DNA of 64,000 nucleotides from NCBI GenBank assembly GCA_947623805.1, contig CANQHZ010000001.1, positions 1-64,000 on the forward strand, given 5' to 3'. A program made the position numbers and the translations under genes. Below, in pieces: positions 41,920 through 52,796 of the stretch. This DNA is from an uncultured Lachnospiraceae bacterium. Lineage in GTDB: Bacteria > Bacillota > Clostridia > Lachnospirales > Lachnospiraceae. The notes beneath the pieces were generated by a model that was given only the letters and a program-made list of their open reading frames with translations, ran no database searches and had not been told where the DNA came from. The stretch's first letter is position 1; every line of letters begins with the position of its first letter.

Positions 41920-43428
41920 TTATTTAACGCGGAACTGAATGACACTGCACGCGGGAAGTTTGAAACTTATGCCTTTATCTGTCACAGTAAAGTCCTTAAA
42001 CTCCGTTTCCTTAACCTTGTCCGGATTTTCAAAGGTATTGTATGCATACATATCATTTGTCAAAATAGCAGACGTAACCTCTCTCGGCTTACACTCCGCA
42101 AACGCAATCTCTATGTCCTCGCTGTCCTTTGTCGAAAGGTTATTGATTGTAACAGTGATAACTCCGTCCTTGTCAACCGAAACCGACTCCTGAAGATTTG
42201 GTACCATAAACTCATCTTCCTCGCCGATAGTCTTTGTACCCTCGATAAAGCTCTCGACAAGCTCAGCATCCTGATGATACTTATACATATGGAATACATG
42301 GTAAGTCGGCGTAAGCAGCATCTTAGGTCCGTCCGTAAGTATCACTGCCTGCAGCACGTTTACTAGCTGCGCGATGTTCGCCATCTTTACCCGGTCGCAA
42401 TGCTTGTTGAATATATTGAGCGTAACCCCTGCTACGAGCGCGTCGCGCATTGTATTCTGCTGATACAAAAATCCCGGATTGGTGCCCGGCTCACAGTCAA
42501 ACCATGTACCCCACTCGTCAACTATAAGCCCTATTTTCTTTTCAGGGTCGTACTGGTCCATAATCGCGCCGTGCTTGCGGATAAGCTCATCCATATCCGC
42601 AGCCTTTGAGAGCGTCTTGTACCATTCTTTCTCATCAAAATCGGTCGCACTGCCTTTTTTGCTCCACTCCCCTGGAACAGTATAATAATGCAGTGAGAGA
42701 CCATCCATCAGTCCATGCGATTCCGCGGGCACATTCTCATGGCAGGTTTTTAATACGTTCTCCGTCCAGTACGTGTCGCCCCCGTTCGCTCCGCAGCAGA
42801 TTTTGAAAATCGGACGTTCAGCATTGTAATTTCTCACATAAGTTTGGTATCTTCTGTAAAGATTGGCATAATACCCCGGTGACATATTGCCGCCGCATCC
42901 CCAATTTTCGTTGCCTACGCCAAAATAATCAACTTTCCATGGTTTCTCATGACCGTTTTTCTTTCTCAGCTCCGCCATCGGTGATACGCCGTCAAACGTC
43001 ATATACTCAACCCATTCTGACATTTCCTGTACAGTGCCGCTGCCGACATTTCCGTTTATATATGTCTTGCAGCCAATCTGCTCGCAAAGCTCAAAAAACT
43101 CATGCGTGCCAAAGCTGTTGTCCTCGGTAACGCCGCCCCAGTGTGTGTTTACCATCTTCTTTCTTGTCTCTTTCGGTCCTATGCCGTCTTTCCAGTGGTA
43201 TTCATCCGCAAAACAGCCGCCCGGCCAGCGAAGTACGGGAAGTTTCATCTCCTTAAGAGCCGCCACTACGTCATTCCTCATGCCGTTTGTATTGGGAATA
43301 TCTGAATTTTCGCCCACATAAAGCCCCTCATAGATACATCTTCCCAAATGCTCCGAAAAATTACCGTAAAGCTCCGCATTGATGTGTCCTTTTTTGTTTT
43401 TTTCATTGATAAAAAGCTTTGCCATCAT
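41920..43428 (-). CDS. Alpha-L-arabinofuranosidase, GH51, intracellular
   Basis: The 502-residue enzyme lacks a signal peptide. It has [18 protein letters not shown] at the start, [33 protein letters not shown] with the acid/base Glu, and [12 protein letters not shown] with the nucleophile Glu, all GH51 signatures. It removes arabinose from imported arabino-oligosaccharides. It is the second gene of a two-gene unit after the GH43 enzyme (22 bases apart). GGAG precedes the ATG pair at 43426-43428 and 43423. Confidence 0.95.
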   Translation of the reverse strand: MMAKLFINEKNKKGHINAELYGNFSEHLGRCIYEGLYVGENSDIPNTNGMRNDVVAALKEMKLPVLRWPGGCFADEYHWKDGIGPKETRKKMVNTHWGGVTEDNSFGTHEFFELCEQIGCKTYINGNVGSGTVQEMSEWVEYMTFDGVSPMAELRKKNGHEKPWKVDYFGVGNENWGCGGNMSPGYYANLYRRYQTYVRNYNAERPIFKICCGANGGDTYWTENVLKTCHENVPAESHGLMDGLSLHYYTVPGEWSKKGSATDFDEKEWYKTLSKAADMDELIRKHGAIMDQYDPEKKIGLIVDEWGTWFDCEPGTNPGFLYQQNTMRDALVAGVTLNIFNKHCDRVKMANIAQLVNVLQAVILTDGPKMLLTPTYHVFHMYKYHQDAELVESFIEGTKTIGEEDEFMVPNLQESVSVDKDGVITVTINNLSTKDSEDIEIAFAECKPREVTSAILTNDMYAYNTFENPDKVKETEFKDFTVTDKGISFKLPACSVIQFRVK

Positions 43429-43450
43429 TTTACTCCTTTATAGTTATATT

Positions 43451-44398
43451 TTATTTATAGCAGAATACCGGTCTGCCATTTTCCCACTTTATCTTCATCA
43501 GAAATGTATGCCTGTTGGGGTTGTAGAGCGGGTCCCCCTCAATCACGCTCTCCGTCCGCGCATGATAGACAAGAATATCCTCGCCCTCATCGTTTACGGT
43601 AAACGAATTGTGTCCCGGACCGTATATCCCCAATGTTTCGTCAGACTTCAATACCGGATAGCGCTCCTTTTTCCATGAAAGCGGGTCGAGCAAATCATCA
43701 CCCTCATTTGCCGAAAGCATTCCCATACAGTACGCAATACCCGTTTCGCTTGCCGAATATGTAAGGAAGATTTTGCCGTCACGCTTAATGACCGCCGGAC
43801 CCTCATTTACCCAAAAGCCCACTCTCTCCCAATCATAATCGGGCGTCGTCAAAAGCACCTGCACAGTCTTTAATTTGTTTGGCGTCTCCATCTCTGCTAT
43901 GTAAAGATTGGAAATCTGCCGTCCGACGCCTACCTTTTCGGCCCACACGTAATACCGCTTACCGCCGCTCTCAAAGATTGTGGCGTCAAGTGAAAACGCC
44001 CTAAACGAAAACTCATCGTCATCAGCACACTGCATTTTGCCAAGCTCTTTCCAAGTGCCCGTCATAGGATTTTCGTCAGCACATTCAAGCACATAAGGGC
44101 GTATCGCCCATATATCCTCTTTCTCGCCCCCCGCAAAATATATGTACCATTTGCCGTCCAGCCTATGCAGCTCAGGCGCCCATATATGCTCACTCATAAT
44201 GCCCGACTCGTGCTTTTTCCACACAGTCACCTCCTGGGCATCGGCAATTCCCGCAAGCGTGTCCGCACACCTAAGCACAATCCTGTCATACGCAGGCACA
44301 GACGCAGTAAAATAATATCTGCCATTCTCCTGCTTACATATAAAAGGGTCCGCCCTCTGCAAAATCCAAGGCTCATTATACCTTATCTGCGTGTCCAT
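43451..44398 (-). CDS. GH43-family arabinosidase/xylosidase, intracellular
   Basis: The enzyme of about 315 residues has the five-bladed GH43 features: LQRADPFICKQ with the catalytic base Asp, SGIMSEHIWAPELHRLDGKWY, and VNEGPAVIKRDGKIFLTYS with the general-acid Glu, then GPGHNSFTV. No signal peptide. It acts with the GH51 enzyme on arabinan-derived oligosaccharides. Start choice: the ATG at 44398 has GGAGG nine bases upstream; the ATG at 44404 is too close to that site. Confidence 0.92.
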   Translation of the reverse strand: MDTQIRYNEPWILQRADPFICKQENGRYYFTASVPAYDRIVLRCADTLAGIADAQEVTVWKKHESGIMSEHIWAPELHRLDGKWYIYFAGGEKEDIWAIRPYVLECADENPMTGTWKELGKMQCADDDEFSFRAFSLDATIFESGGKRYYVWAEKVGVGRQISNLYIAEMETPNKLKTVQVLLTTPDYDWERVGFWVNEGPAVIKRDGKIFLTYSASETGIAYCMGMLSANEGDDLLDPLSWKKERYPVLKSDETLGIYGPGHNSFTVNDEGEDILVYHARTESVIEGDPLYNPNRHTFLMKIKWENGRPVFCYK

Positions 44399-44476
44399 AA
44401 TCATAAACCTCCTTATTTTTTATTCTAAAACACAATACCCAACATTTAGAAGTCTTAGGCGGTGTCTTTTGCCTCC

Positions 44477-46570
44477 TTAGAGTTTCTTAATGTTTTGGTT
44501 TGCTCCGGAAATCATGGTTTGTATATCATACGAAACGACAATATTTGAGTTCGCATGTATCTTGTAAAACTGTTTCATTACCCTATCCGCTACCATCCTG
44601 CCATTGTCAATATCCGTGCCTATCAGTATTATGAAATACTGCACACTGCTGTAGCGACTGCCTATATCAACCATGCGCAGCGATGAAGCCGCCGCCACCT
44701 CCAGCGCCGCCATGGCGTTTTCAAACACCTCGTTGTCAACCCTGTTGTTATTCATATCGCTTATGGTAAAGAGAATTGTCTGCACCTTTTCGCCGTCGCG
44801 CTTTACACACCTTGATATATAGCTGTAAAGCGTCTTAAGCTCCTCGTACTCCACCTGAAAAACGCCATCAGTCTTGTCCATTCGTCCCTCTATCATATAG
44901 CGGATATGCTCGAGGTCCTTGCCAGTCCTATTTACATCGCCCAAATCATTGCCATTATCATAAAAAGCATACGCGTTTTTGCCGTTTTTCTTTATGTGAT
45001 AAAGCGCCTTATCCGCTTTATGGTAAAGCGTCTTATAATTACGTCCGTCTAGCGGCGTGACGGCCACACCTATCGAAACAGTTACAAGTCGTCCCCAATT
45101 TGCGTTCGTTTTCTTTTCATTAAAGCCGTCTATGATGCTTTGGCACTTTTCATGTATTTCTTCTTTTTTTGTAATGTCGGCAAGCAGTATGACAAACTCA
45201 TCTCCGCCAAGGCGAAAAGCTATATCGCCGTCACTTATATTATTTTTGATTACTTCGGCAATAGTCCTTATTGCATTGTCGCCGGCAATATGTCCGTATG
45301 TATCATTTACCGTCTTGAAATTATCCATATCAAGCATCAGCAATGCCCCAGCGCGGCGATTATGCAGGAACAAATCTATATTTGTCTCGCCGTGGCTCCT
45401 GTTGCTAAGACCTGTAAGCACATCTGTAGAAGCCTCATTCTTGATACCTGCCGTGTATTCCGCGATTATCTTGTTGAGCAGCTCGCTGCTCTCCTTAGCA
45501 AGCTCAGCCTCCTTTTCCTCCGACGCTGCATCTCCGTCGCCGACACGCGCTCCCGTATGGTGCACGCAAAAGCCCTCTTTCAGCATGGCGACAAACAAAT
45601 CGGTAAGCTCAGGGTCAAACTGCGTACCCCTGTTGTTTTCAAACTCTGCAATGACATTGTCAATCGACATCTTGCCTCTGTATATCCTGTTTGATGTCAT
45701 CGCGTCATAGCTGTCCGCTATGCCTATAATACGCGCGCATATGGGTATATCCTCACCCTTTATGCCATATGGATAACCTTTTCCGTCATACCTTTCATGA
45801 TGGTAAAGCGCCCCGTCTGCCACATTCTTTATCATACGGATATCCTTTAATATATCGTTTCCGATGATAGGGTGCTTTTTGATAATGTCAAATTCCTCTT
45901 TGCTCAGCTTGGTGGGCTTATTCAAAATAGAGTCGGGCACACCGATTTTTCCTATGTCATGAAGAAGTGCAATGTAGTGAATATTTTGTATCTCGTCCTC
46001 ACTCCAGCCAAGTCTTTCGGCTATCGCCTCGGCGCAGACCGCTACACGCAGCGAATGTCCTGACGTGTACGCATCCTTTGCGTCTATTGTGTTTGCTATC
46101 GCCATAATGGAATTAAGCGATACCTTTTCCACAAGCTGCGTTTTTTCCTCAAGACGCGTCTCCAAATCCTCTCTAAGCTCATAGAGTTCTATCGTGCGGC
46201 TTATCCGGCTTTGCATAACCATAGGGACAAACGGTTTGACGATAAAGTCCGCCGCTCCAAGCAGCAGACACTCATTTTCTGTCTCGGGATTTGAATCGCC
46301 TGTCAGAAATATAATAGGAATTTTTCTCCATACGCTGTTTTTTTGGATTTCACGCATAGTCTCCCTGCCGTCCATACCCGGCATATGCAAATCAAGCAAT
46401 ATCAGTTTTGGCACACATATCTTCAAAATCTCCAGTGCTTCTTCACCCGATTTTGCCGTTATAATCTTGTAATTTTTTTCAAGAATTTTCTGCGCCACGG
46501 CAAGATTGAGCCTGTCATCATCCACTATCAAAACATCCGCGTTTCCAACTACCCTGCTACCATCAACCAT
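44477..46570 (-). CDS. Response regulator with HD-GYP, GGDEF and an extra C-terminal domain
   Basis: The protein of about 697 residues has a receiver domain (VLIVDDDRLNLAVAQ, LILLDLHMPGMDG), an HD-GYP phosphodiesterase domain (HDIGKIGVPDSIL, HHERYDGKGYP), a GGDEF cyclase domain (DMDNFKTVNDTYGHIAGDNA, RLGGDEFVILL), and a roughly 120-residue C-terminal domain that resembles a degenerate cyclase. It could both make and break cyclic di-GMP, controlled by phosphorylation from the hybrid kinase encoded 63 bases upstream. No RxxD inhibitory site is seen just before GGDEF. The ATG at 46570 follows GGAGG. Confidence 0.93.
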   Translation of the reverse strand: MVDGSRVVGNADVLIVDDDRLNLAVAQKILEKNYKIITAKSGEEALEILKICVPKLILLDLHMPGMDGRETMREIQKNSVWRKIPIIFLTGDSNPETENECLLLGAADFIVKPFVPMVMQSRISRTIELYELREDLETRLEEKTQLVEKVSLNSIMAIANTIDAKDAYTSGHSLRVAVCAEAIAERLGWSEDEIQNIHYIALLHDIGKIGVPDSILNKPTKLSKEEFDIIKKHPIIGNDILKDIRMIKNVADGALYHHERYDGKGYPYGIKGEDIPICARIIGIADSYDAMTSNRIYRGKMSIDNVIAEFENNRGTQFDPELTDLFVAMLKEGFCVHHTGARVGDGDAASEEKEAELAKESSELLNKIIAEYTAGIKNEASTDVLTGLSNRSHGETNIDLFLHNRRAGALLMLDMDNFKTVNDTYGHIAGDNAIRTIAEVIKNNISDGDIAFRLGGDEFVILLADITKKEEIHEKCQSIIDGFNEKKTNANWGRLVTVSIGVAVTPLDGRNYKTLYHKADKALYHIKKNGKNAYAFYDNGNDLGDVNRTGKDLEHIRYMIEGRMDKTDGVFQVEYEELKTLYSYISRCVKRDGEKVQTILFTISDMNNNRVDNEVFENAMAALEVAAASSLRMVDIGSRYSSVQYFIILIGTDIDNGRMVADRVMKQFYKIHANSNIVVSYDIQTMISGANQNIKKL

Positions 46571-46633
46571 AAAATCCTCCATACCGCTTTCGCGACTTAA
46601 AATCGGAAATTAAAACGCCTGCCCCGAAAATTC

Positions 46634-49600
46634 TCAGTGTTTTGTCCAACGAACAATACAGCCTACCAGTTGCTCAAGACTAAGCGGTTTTGTTATGTGC
46701 TCGTTCATACCCGCATTTTTGCTTGCGATTATATCCTCTGTAAATGCGTTTGCTGTCATTGCGACTATCGGAATAGTCTTCGCGTCCTCCTGACCTGACG
46801 CGCGTATCGCCTTCGTCGCCTGATATCCATTCATTATCGGCATCTGTATATCCATAAAAATAAGGTCATAGTAGCCTGCTCCTCTTTCACGGTATATGTC
46901 AAGCGCCTCCTTGCCGTCCTCCGCGCTCTCGACCTTTATGCCGAGGTCGCTTATAATCTCCACGGCAATCTCGCGGTTCAGTTCATTGTCCTCGACAAGC
47001 AGGATATGCTTGCCTCCCAAATCCACGTCTTCATATCGGCGCGCATAATCCAAAAACTCGTCCGCCTTTTTCTCCGTCTTATCCTGATATTTCAAAAATA
47101 TCGTAACCGTAAAGCACGAACCGACATTGACCTCGCTTTTTATGTCTATAGTGCCGTTCATTCTGCGTATGATATTGAGAGCTATCGGCATGCCCAGTCC
47201 CGTACCTTCTATCTTGCTCACGCGCGAATCCTCTGCCCGGCTAAACGGCTCAAAAATCTGCTCGATATACTCCTTGGACATACCTATGCCGTTATCCTCA
47301 ATCTCAAACACATAGCAGCCATACCCCGGCGCCTGCGACGGCCTTTCCTTTACTCTAAATTCCAGCTTGCCCCCCGGCGGCGTATATTTCACGGCATTTC
47401 CGAGAATATTTATAAATACCTGCTGCAGACGCATCACGTCTCCGATAAGCTCTTTATGTTCTATATCTCCGACGGTGAGCTTTATCTCATGCATTTTTGA
47501 CTGCACGGACGGGCGAACCACATCGAGCACTCCCTGTAAAAGCTCATTGAGGTTAAATTCTTCCTCAACAAGCGTAATTTTGCCCGACTCAATCTTGCTC
47601 ATATCAAGCACATTATTTATGAGTGAGAGCAGGTGCTTGCTTGCCGCGTCAATTTTGTTAAGGCAGTCCTCTACTTTCTGCGTGTTCCTGATGTGGAGCT
47701 GCGCTATCGTAGCCATGCCTATTATCGCGTTCATCGGTGTGCGTATGTCATGGCTCATCTTGGACAGGAACTCGCTCTTGGCAGCGCTTGCGTGGTTTGC
47801 CGCCTCACACGCCTCTTTTAGCATCTTCTGCTCGAGCTCCTCTCTGCGCTTGCTCTCTGTCACATCCTGGGCCACATACAATGCTTTTACGGGTACATCG
47901 CCCTCACTCTGCGCCAAAAGTGCAGTCGCGCGCACCCATGAATATTCACCATTGCTATTGTCTGCATCCCTGTCAAGGATACGGTACTCCACGGCGATAA
48001 ACGGACGCTCACTGCCAAGCGTTTCCCGTATATATCGACAGTTCATTTTTTCCAGGTACTCGGCACGGTCGTCAGGATGCACAAAATTCTGCGCATACAG
48101 CGCAAATACCTCCTCACATTCCGCTTCCTCCTTGAGCACCTCTCCCACAGCGCCCATTTGTATTATCGGATGCAGCGTCTCCATGCGCAAGTCAAGATAA
48201 TATATCGAAAAAAACAATGTGCTTAGGCTGTTGATAATATGCTGTTTTTCACGCTCAGCCTCAAGCGCCGCGTCCTCTTTAATTTTTCTCTGCGTGATAT
48301 CCCTGCCCAAAATGCTCACAAGGACATTCGTATCCTGACGGCTGAAAAAAACCTGCTCCTCCAGCCACTTTACCGTCGTATGCTTTGACCTAAACTGATA
48401 TGTAAATTCGTCGAAGTCCTCTACCTCTTTCGCCTTTGCGCGCAATGCGTCCAGCGAAAGCACGCTCAAAAACCGCTTTGCGTCGCGCTCATCTATGAAA
48501 TCGTCACACGCCTTAAGCAGATAATGGTTCCAATCACCGATACGATTGTCCTTATTCTCACCTTCTATATCAAGGTAGGCACGCTCGCAAATCCCTGTAT
48601 CCAAATCCACTATGTTCATGACATTGTAATGCGACCTTATGATTGCGGAAATGCGCTTATCGCTCTGAGAACGCCTTATTTCCTCGCGCTTGTGCTCATC
48701 GACATCCTGCTGGACAAGAATAGCATACGCTCCGCCGTCATCATCCATATAAAAATGAGCCGCTACGGATACATAATGATATTTGCCATAGAGCATACGC
48801 CTACACATCAAAGTCGTTTTCTTTTCATTGCCCTTGCTTGCCGCCCTTAAAGCCTCCCATGAGAATTTGTCAAGCATTTCCGCCCTGCTCTCGGGATGAA
48901 AATACCGCATAACCATCTTGCCCAGCACGGCATTCCACTCAACTATTCCCTGCTCCAGCAAATCCTTCATATCATCAGATACCAGCGTAGGACTTATCAT
49001 GCCTGTAGCAAGCTCGATAATATAAATGCCAAAATTTTTCTCGCTGACTGACTTCAATATCTCCTTATGACGTATGTTACTTTCCTCAAATTCCAGACCT
49101 TTCCTGTATGCGTCCTGCACATCCTTGACGTAGAGCATCACAGTCTGATTATCGTCGGCGTAATCATAGTCGGGCACAATCTCCATCGTATACCATCTGT
49201 ACACGTCTCCAACTTTGCGCCTGTAAGTACAGCTCAGCACTTTTTTGCCTCTTTTAAACTCCTCGCGCAGATATTCTATGCGGATGAATTTCTCAAAACG
49301 CCCTATATCTCTTATATAAACATTACCGTTTTTCAGAAAACTGCGAAACCATTCTGACAGACTATGTATCTGATTGCCATAGTCTAAAAGCGTATTGCCC
49401 TCGTCCTCCCTGACTATACCAAAACTGTCAGTAGTCAGATTCGCCCTCAAAATACGGTTGTAGGTATAGCCCATAGTCTCAGCGTGCGGCGTAATCTGCA
49501 GCATAATGGCGGGAATACTGTTCTGCCATGTTATGCGCGTAGCAATGACATCTATTATGCTGCCAAACGGACTGTCATAATGTACTGCTCTGCCTTCGTT

Positions 49601-49801
49601 CTTTTCGCCCATATATATAAGCGGACAATTACCGCATGCGCCCGAAAACACCTCGTTGCAAATCAGACCTTCCCGTGCGGCAGGAACAATCTCTTTTACA
49701 TATCTGTTCAAGTATAAAATTTCATGACTGTCTTCACGTATTACATACACACCTGTTGTGTGCATCGAATCCAAAAGCAGCCTGTAATCCTCAATTTCCA
49801 T
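46634..49801 (-). CDS. Hybrid histidine kinase with several PAS domains and a receiver
   Basis: The protein of 1055 residues has no transmembrane helix. Four PAS-like segments fill about 1-650 (first one with a CNEVFSGACGNCPL cysteine cluster), then a dimerisation/phosphoacceptor helix SHDIRTPMNAI (His684), a HATPase domain with N-box and DNGIGMS and GTGLGMPIA, and a C-terminal receiver (LLVEDNELNREIA, IFMDIQMPIMNG). It likely passes phosphate to the downstream HD-GYP/GGDEF regulator. The start ATG at 49801 has AGAGGTG six bases upstream. Confidence 0.93.
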   Translation of the reverse strand: MEIEDYRLLLDSMHTTGVYVIREDSHEILYLNRYVKEIVPAAREGLICNEVFSGACGNCPLIYMGEKNEGRAVHYDSPFGSIIDVIATRITWQNSIPAIMLQITPHAETMGYTYNRILRANLTTDSFGIVREDEGNTLLDYGNQIHSLSEWFRSFLKNGNVYIRDIGRFEKFIRIEYLREEFKRGKKVLSCTYRRKVGDVYRWYTMEIVPDYDYADDNQTVMLYVKDVQDAYRKGLEFEESNIRHKEILKSVSEKNFGIYIIELATGMISPTLVSDDMKDLLEQGIVEWNAVLGKMVMRYFHPESRAEMLDKFSWEALRAASKGNEKKTTLMCRRMLYGKYHYVSVAAHFYMDDDGGAYAILVQQDVDEHKREEIRRSQSDKRISAIIRSHYNVMNIVDLDTGICERAYLDIEGENKDNRIGDWNHYLLKACDDFIDERDAKRFLSVLSLDALRAKAKEVEDFDEFTYQFRSKHTTVKWLEEQVFFSRQDTNVLVSILGRDITQRKIKEDAALEAEREKQHIINSLSTLFFSIYYLDLRMETLHPIIQMGAVGEVLKEEAECEEVFALYAQNFVHPDDRAEYLEKMNCRYIRETLGSERPFIAVEYRILDRDADNSNGEYSWVRATALLAQSEGDVPVKALYVAQDVTESKRREELEQKMLKEACEAANHASAAKSEFLSKMSHDIRTPMNAIIGMATIAQLHIRNTQKVEDCLNKIDAASKHLLSLINNVLDMSKIESGKITLVEEEFNLNELLQGVLDVVRPSVQSKMHEIKLTVGDIEHKELIGDVMRLQQVFINILGNAVKYTPPGGKLEFRVKERPSQAPGYGCYVFEIEDNGIGMSKEYIEQIFEPFSRAEDSRVSKIEGTGLGMPIALNIIRRMNGTIDIKSEVNVGSCFTVTIFLKYQDKTEKKADEFLDYARRYEDVDLGGKHILLVEDNELNREIAVEIISDLGIKVESAEDGKEALDIYRERGAGYYDLIFMDIQMPIMNGYQATKAIRASGQEDAKTIPIVAMTANAFTEDIIASKNAGMNEHITKPLSLEQLVGCIVRWTKH

Positions 49802-49893
49802 GCCGTTCACCTCTGGCTCTGTAAGCCTAAATACCCATTTTTTTTATTTTATCACACTTATAGGACAAAAGCTAATTAATTTTATAACTTATG

Positions 49894-49933
49894 TATAAAA
49901 AATAAGGACACAGCCAAAAAAGCCATGTCCTTA
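49894..49933 (-). terminator. Intrinsic terminator after the DUF5722 gene
   Basis: TAAGGACA and TGTCCTTA form the stem; on the minus strand it is followed by TTTTTTA. It lies 22 bases past the stop at 49955 and should end the long envelope operon. Confidence 0.8.
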
Positions 49934-49954
49934 ATAATTTTTATTGTATTCCGA

Positions 49955-51544
49955 TTAATTTACTCCCAAAGATGCCCAGCTCGCCGCTCCCAGATATGGA
50001 AGCATTGCGTCTGAATATGAAGTGTTTGCCGTATCCATATATTTGAATACATTGTAGGCAACTTTTGGAGCACCTGTATCAGTCATAATTCCTACAGCCA
50101 TGCCATCGCTCACTACCTCTGATGCATTGTCAACCTGCCTGTGTATAATAACACCTTCTATAAACGGATTGGACGCCGTGAGCTTGTATGCATATACCAT
50201 AGCGGCCGCCTGCATATTTTGGTCAGTAGGTATTTGCGGATTATATGACGTAAAGCCCATCTCAGAAATCAATATGTGCCTTACAGTACCGCTGGGCGAA
50301 AGCAGGAAATCCTGAGCCATGTGGTTTGTGACTACATCTACGTTTGTAGGATTTATCATGCGTGAATTATCCGCATGAGTCACAAGATTCATGCCCGCAT
50401 AAGGAGCAGGGATATTCCAAAACATGCAGTTGTACAGTGGCACAGGATGAGGATGAATCGAAAGTCCCCAGTCGATATTTCCACTTGCGCTTATATTCCT
50501 GGCAAAACTGTCAACTATTTGTCTGCCTTGATATGCAAGCTTATTTGAATCAGTATGCGTCCATCTCTGGTCAACATTTATAAATACTCGTGCACCCGCA
50601 TTTTGACTCTTTATGGCGTTATAGCAGAGGCGCACTTCTTTTGCGTACTGCGCGGCAAATTCCTCCGCGCCTATATTTCCCATATAATGCCACGGTGAAT
50701 TGTTATTTACCTCATTGCCTATAATCCAACTGTGAATCGTACCTTTTGAACCTGAGTAACGGTTCGCAAGGAATGACATAAGCGCCTCGATTTTTTCCAC
50801 GGATGCCTGCTCGTTTACATTCAACGCATAACAGTTTTTGCCTGCCTCACGCGCAGCAGGGAGAAGCAAATCCAAAGTTGCAGGATTGTATGTGTTCTTT
50901 ATAATCATGATGACATTAGCGCCCGCATTTGAGAACATCCCGCATACAGCATCATACTCAGCGACAACGGTCGCGTTAAAGCTGTAATTTTTTCCGTTAT
51001 ATGTGTAATTTACACCGCCTGCCGTAAAAAATCTACTTACGTCAAGCTCATATGACGCATACCCTGCTCCCAAATCCTTTAACTGCGCCGCATATCTGCT
51101 GTCCGCTGTAAGACCTTTCTTTGATTTGACAGGATAACCGGTCGCTTTTGTCGCAACAGCCTCCGGATTTGTTATATACATCTCCTGGCTTACGGGCACA
51201 AAAACACCGCCTCGCAGCGCTGTGACAACAAACCTTGAATAAAGCTTCGAATCCGCCTTGTTAAAATTCAATGGAGTAGTAAACTGCGTAAGCTCCGCCG
51301 CCGGCGCTGACGCACAATAATCAACTCTCGAACCTATACCCACTTCATAAGGCTTAAGTTCAAACAAATAATACTCGCCCGTATCGCTCTGTGCCACAGG
51401 GCCTAATGAAACTACAGTAACCTCCTGTCCTGTAATAACGCAGTTGTAAATCGTGACAGGCTGCTCAGCCGCAAGTGCCGTCGCAGACATCAGAAAAACA
51501 AACAGCATAGACAGGACAAGCCACAAACTCCAATTTTTTCTCAT
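49955..51544 (-). CDS. Secreted glycoside-hydrolase-like protein (DUF5722)
   Basis: The 529-residue protein has a signal peptide (WSLWLVLSMLFVFLMSATALA) and matches the DUF5722 family, a TIM-barrel protein related to glycosidases. SWIIGNEVNNNSPW carries the likely acid/base Glu and HILISEMGFTS the likely nucleophile Glu, in the clan-A positions. It likely cleaves or remodels an extracellular polysaccharide; the substrate is unknown. The ATG at 51544 is seven bases after GGAGG. It lies 154 bases downstream of the secreted propeller gene, so it may have its own promoter as well. Confidence 0.82.
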   Translation of the reverse strand: MRKNWSLWLVLSMLFVFLMSATALAAEQPVTIYNCVITGQEVTVVSLGPVAQSDTGEYYLFELKPYEVGIGSRVDYCASAPAAELTQFTTPLNFNKADSKLYSRFVVTALRGGVFVPVSQEMYITNPEAVATKATGYPVKSKKGLTADSRYAAQLKDLGAGYASYELDVSRFFTAGGVNYTYNGKNYSFNATVVAEYDAVCGMFSNAGANVIMIIKNTYNPATLDLLLPAAREAGKNCYALNVNEQASVEKIEALMSFLANRYSGSKGTIHSWIIGNEVNNNSPWHYMGNIGAEEFAAQYAKEVRLCYNAIKSQNAGARVFINVDQRWTHTDSNKLAYQGRQIVDSFARNISASGNIDWGLSIHPHPVPLYNCMFWNIPAPYAGMNLVTHADNSRMINPTNVDVVTNHMAQDFLLSPSGTVRHILISEMGFTSYNPQIPTDQNMQAAAMVYAYKLTASNPFIEGVIIHRQVDNASEVVSDGMAVGIMTDTGAPKVAYNVFKYMDTANTSYSDAMLPYLGAASWASLGVN

Positions 51545-51698
51545 ATCCATTCCTCCATTTTTTACAAAATGTTCACTGTTACCTTGCCATACGTTTAAAC
51601 ACAACGAGATGTTTTGAGTATATCATCTATCTTAATTTCAGTCAATACACGCAAGAAACTATTTCTAACGTCAGCACTTCACTGCTGCCGACTTAGCA

Positions 51699-52763
51699 TC
51701 AATATACCGTACTCACATTGGTAATCGCATCATTCACAATGTTAAAACGCCATACACTTTTTTTATCACTGGGGCAAGTAATGTAATACATATTATTCAT
51801 GTACTCAATATAATAGGGAATCCCTTTTGATTGAAATTTAGGATATATATTTTCATATATGCCATCTGCGAGGCTTGCCAAATCATTTGTCCTGATTATC
51901 GTAGCCTTGCTTTGATTATAATTTGCGTCAGTGGAAACCGTAATATAAAAGTAGCTGCCGATAGGCATAACCTGCACCATCCCCGATATCTGTGGCGTTA
52001 CCGGAAAACGCTTGAGTACTTCCAGCGTATTTTTGTCTGCTATGATGATACTTGAGCTGCCTACCGCGGGGAACAAAATCTGATTGCCTGAAATAGTAAA
52101 CGAGCGCACATACAGCCCCATCAATTCCTTGATGAATCTCACTTCGTCAAGAAATACAGTGTTGGCACCCTCATCGCGCCTCATAATATACATTTCCCCC
52201 GTCATCGAACTCCAAACATAAAATGAATTTGTCTCCGCGTCATACTTTATGTAATGCGGGCGTACGCCTATATTTTCAAACTTCTGCGTATTTTGAAATC
52301 TGCCGTTTTTTCTTTCAAACACAAGTATTCGATTATTTTCTGTGTCTGTCACCAAATATACGCTGCCGTCACTTGCTATAGCATGCGGAAGCTCGACATC
52401 ATTCGTCATAACCTGCCAGTCTTTTATATTAGTCTTAAGATTTGCCGAATATAAAACCTGGTCATGGTAGCAGTCCACAATAAAATAGTATCCTCCCTCG
52501 TATACAATCTGCGTCGGCGCCTTTAATGAGCTATATGGATTATTTCTATTATTGTAGCGCTGATTTTTTTCCGAAATCTGGTCCGCCATCAGATGGCCCA
52601 TATCATATATGACACTCGTGTCAGTTGCCTCAACTATTTTTCTTCCGCTCGCATCTGTCAGGATATCAGATTCCGTGCTCTCGTCCGCATAAGCATTAAT
52701 GCCCAATAAACATGCACATATCATTGCGCTCATAAACGCTCCCGCCAATTTCCTAAATGACAT
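51699..52763 (-). CDS. Secreted beta-propeller (NHL/YVTN-like) protein
   Basis: The protein of 354 residues has a signal peptide (LAGAFMSAMICACLLGINAYA) and about five repeated four-strand units, recognisable from PTQIVYEGGYYFIVDCYHDQV, LPHAIASDGSVYLVTDTENNRI and the following PHYIKYDAETNSFYVWSS. This is an NHL- or YVTN-like propeller that may bind a glycan or protein partner. The ATG at 52763 follows GGAGG by five bases. It is 33 bases after the metallophosphoesterase gene. Confidence 0.78.
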   Translation of the reverse strand: MSFRKLAGAFMSAMICACLLGINAYADESTESDILTDASGRKIVEATDTSVIYDMGHLMADQISEKNQRYNNRNNPYSSLKAPTQIVYEGGYYFIVDCYHDQVLYSANLKTNIKDWQVMTNDVELPHAIASDGSVYLVTDTENNRILVFERKNGRFQNTQKFENIGVRPHYIKYDAETNSFYVWSSMTGEMYIMRRDEGANTVFLDEVRFIKELMGLYVRSFTISGNQILFPAVGSSSIIIADKNTLEVLKRFPVTPQISGMVQVMPIGSYFYITVSTDANYNQSKATIIRTNDLASLADGIYENIYPKFQSKGIPYYIEYMNNMYYITCPSDKKSVWRFNIVNDAITNVSTVY

Positions 52764-52796
52764 ATTTTCCTCCATTTCCATGCCGTCTTCCATATA

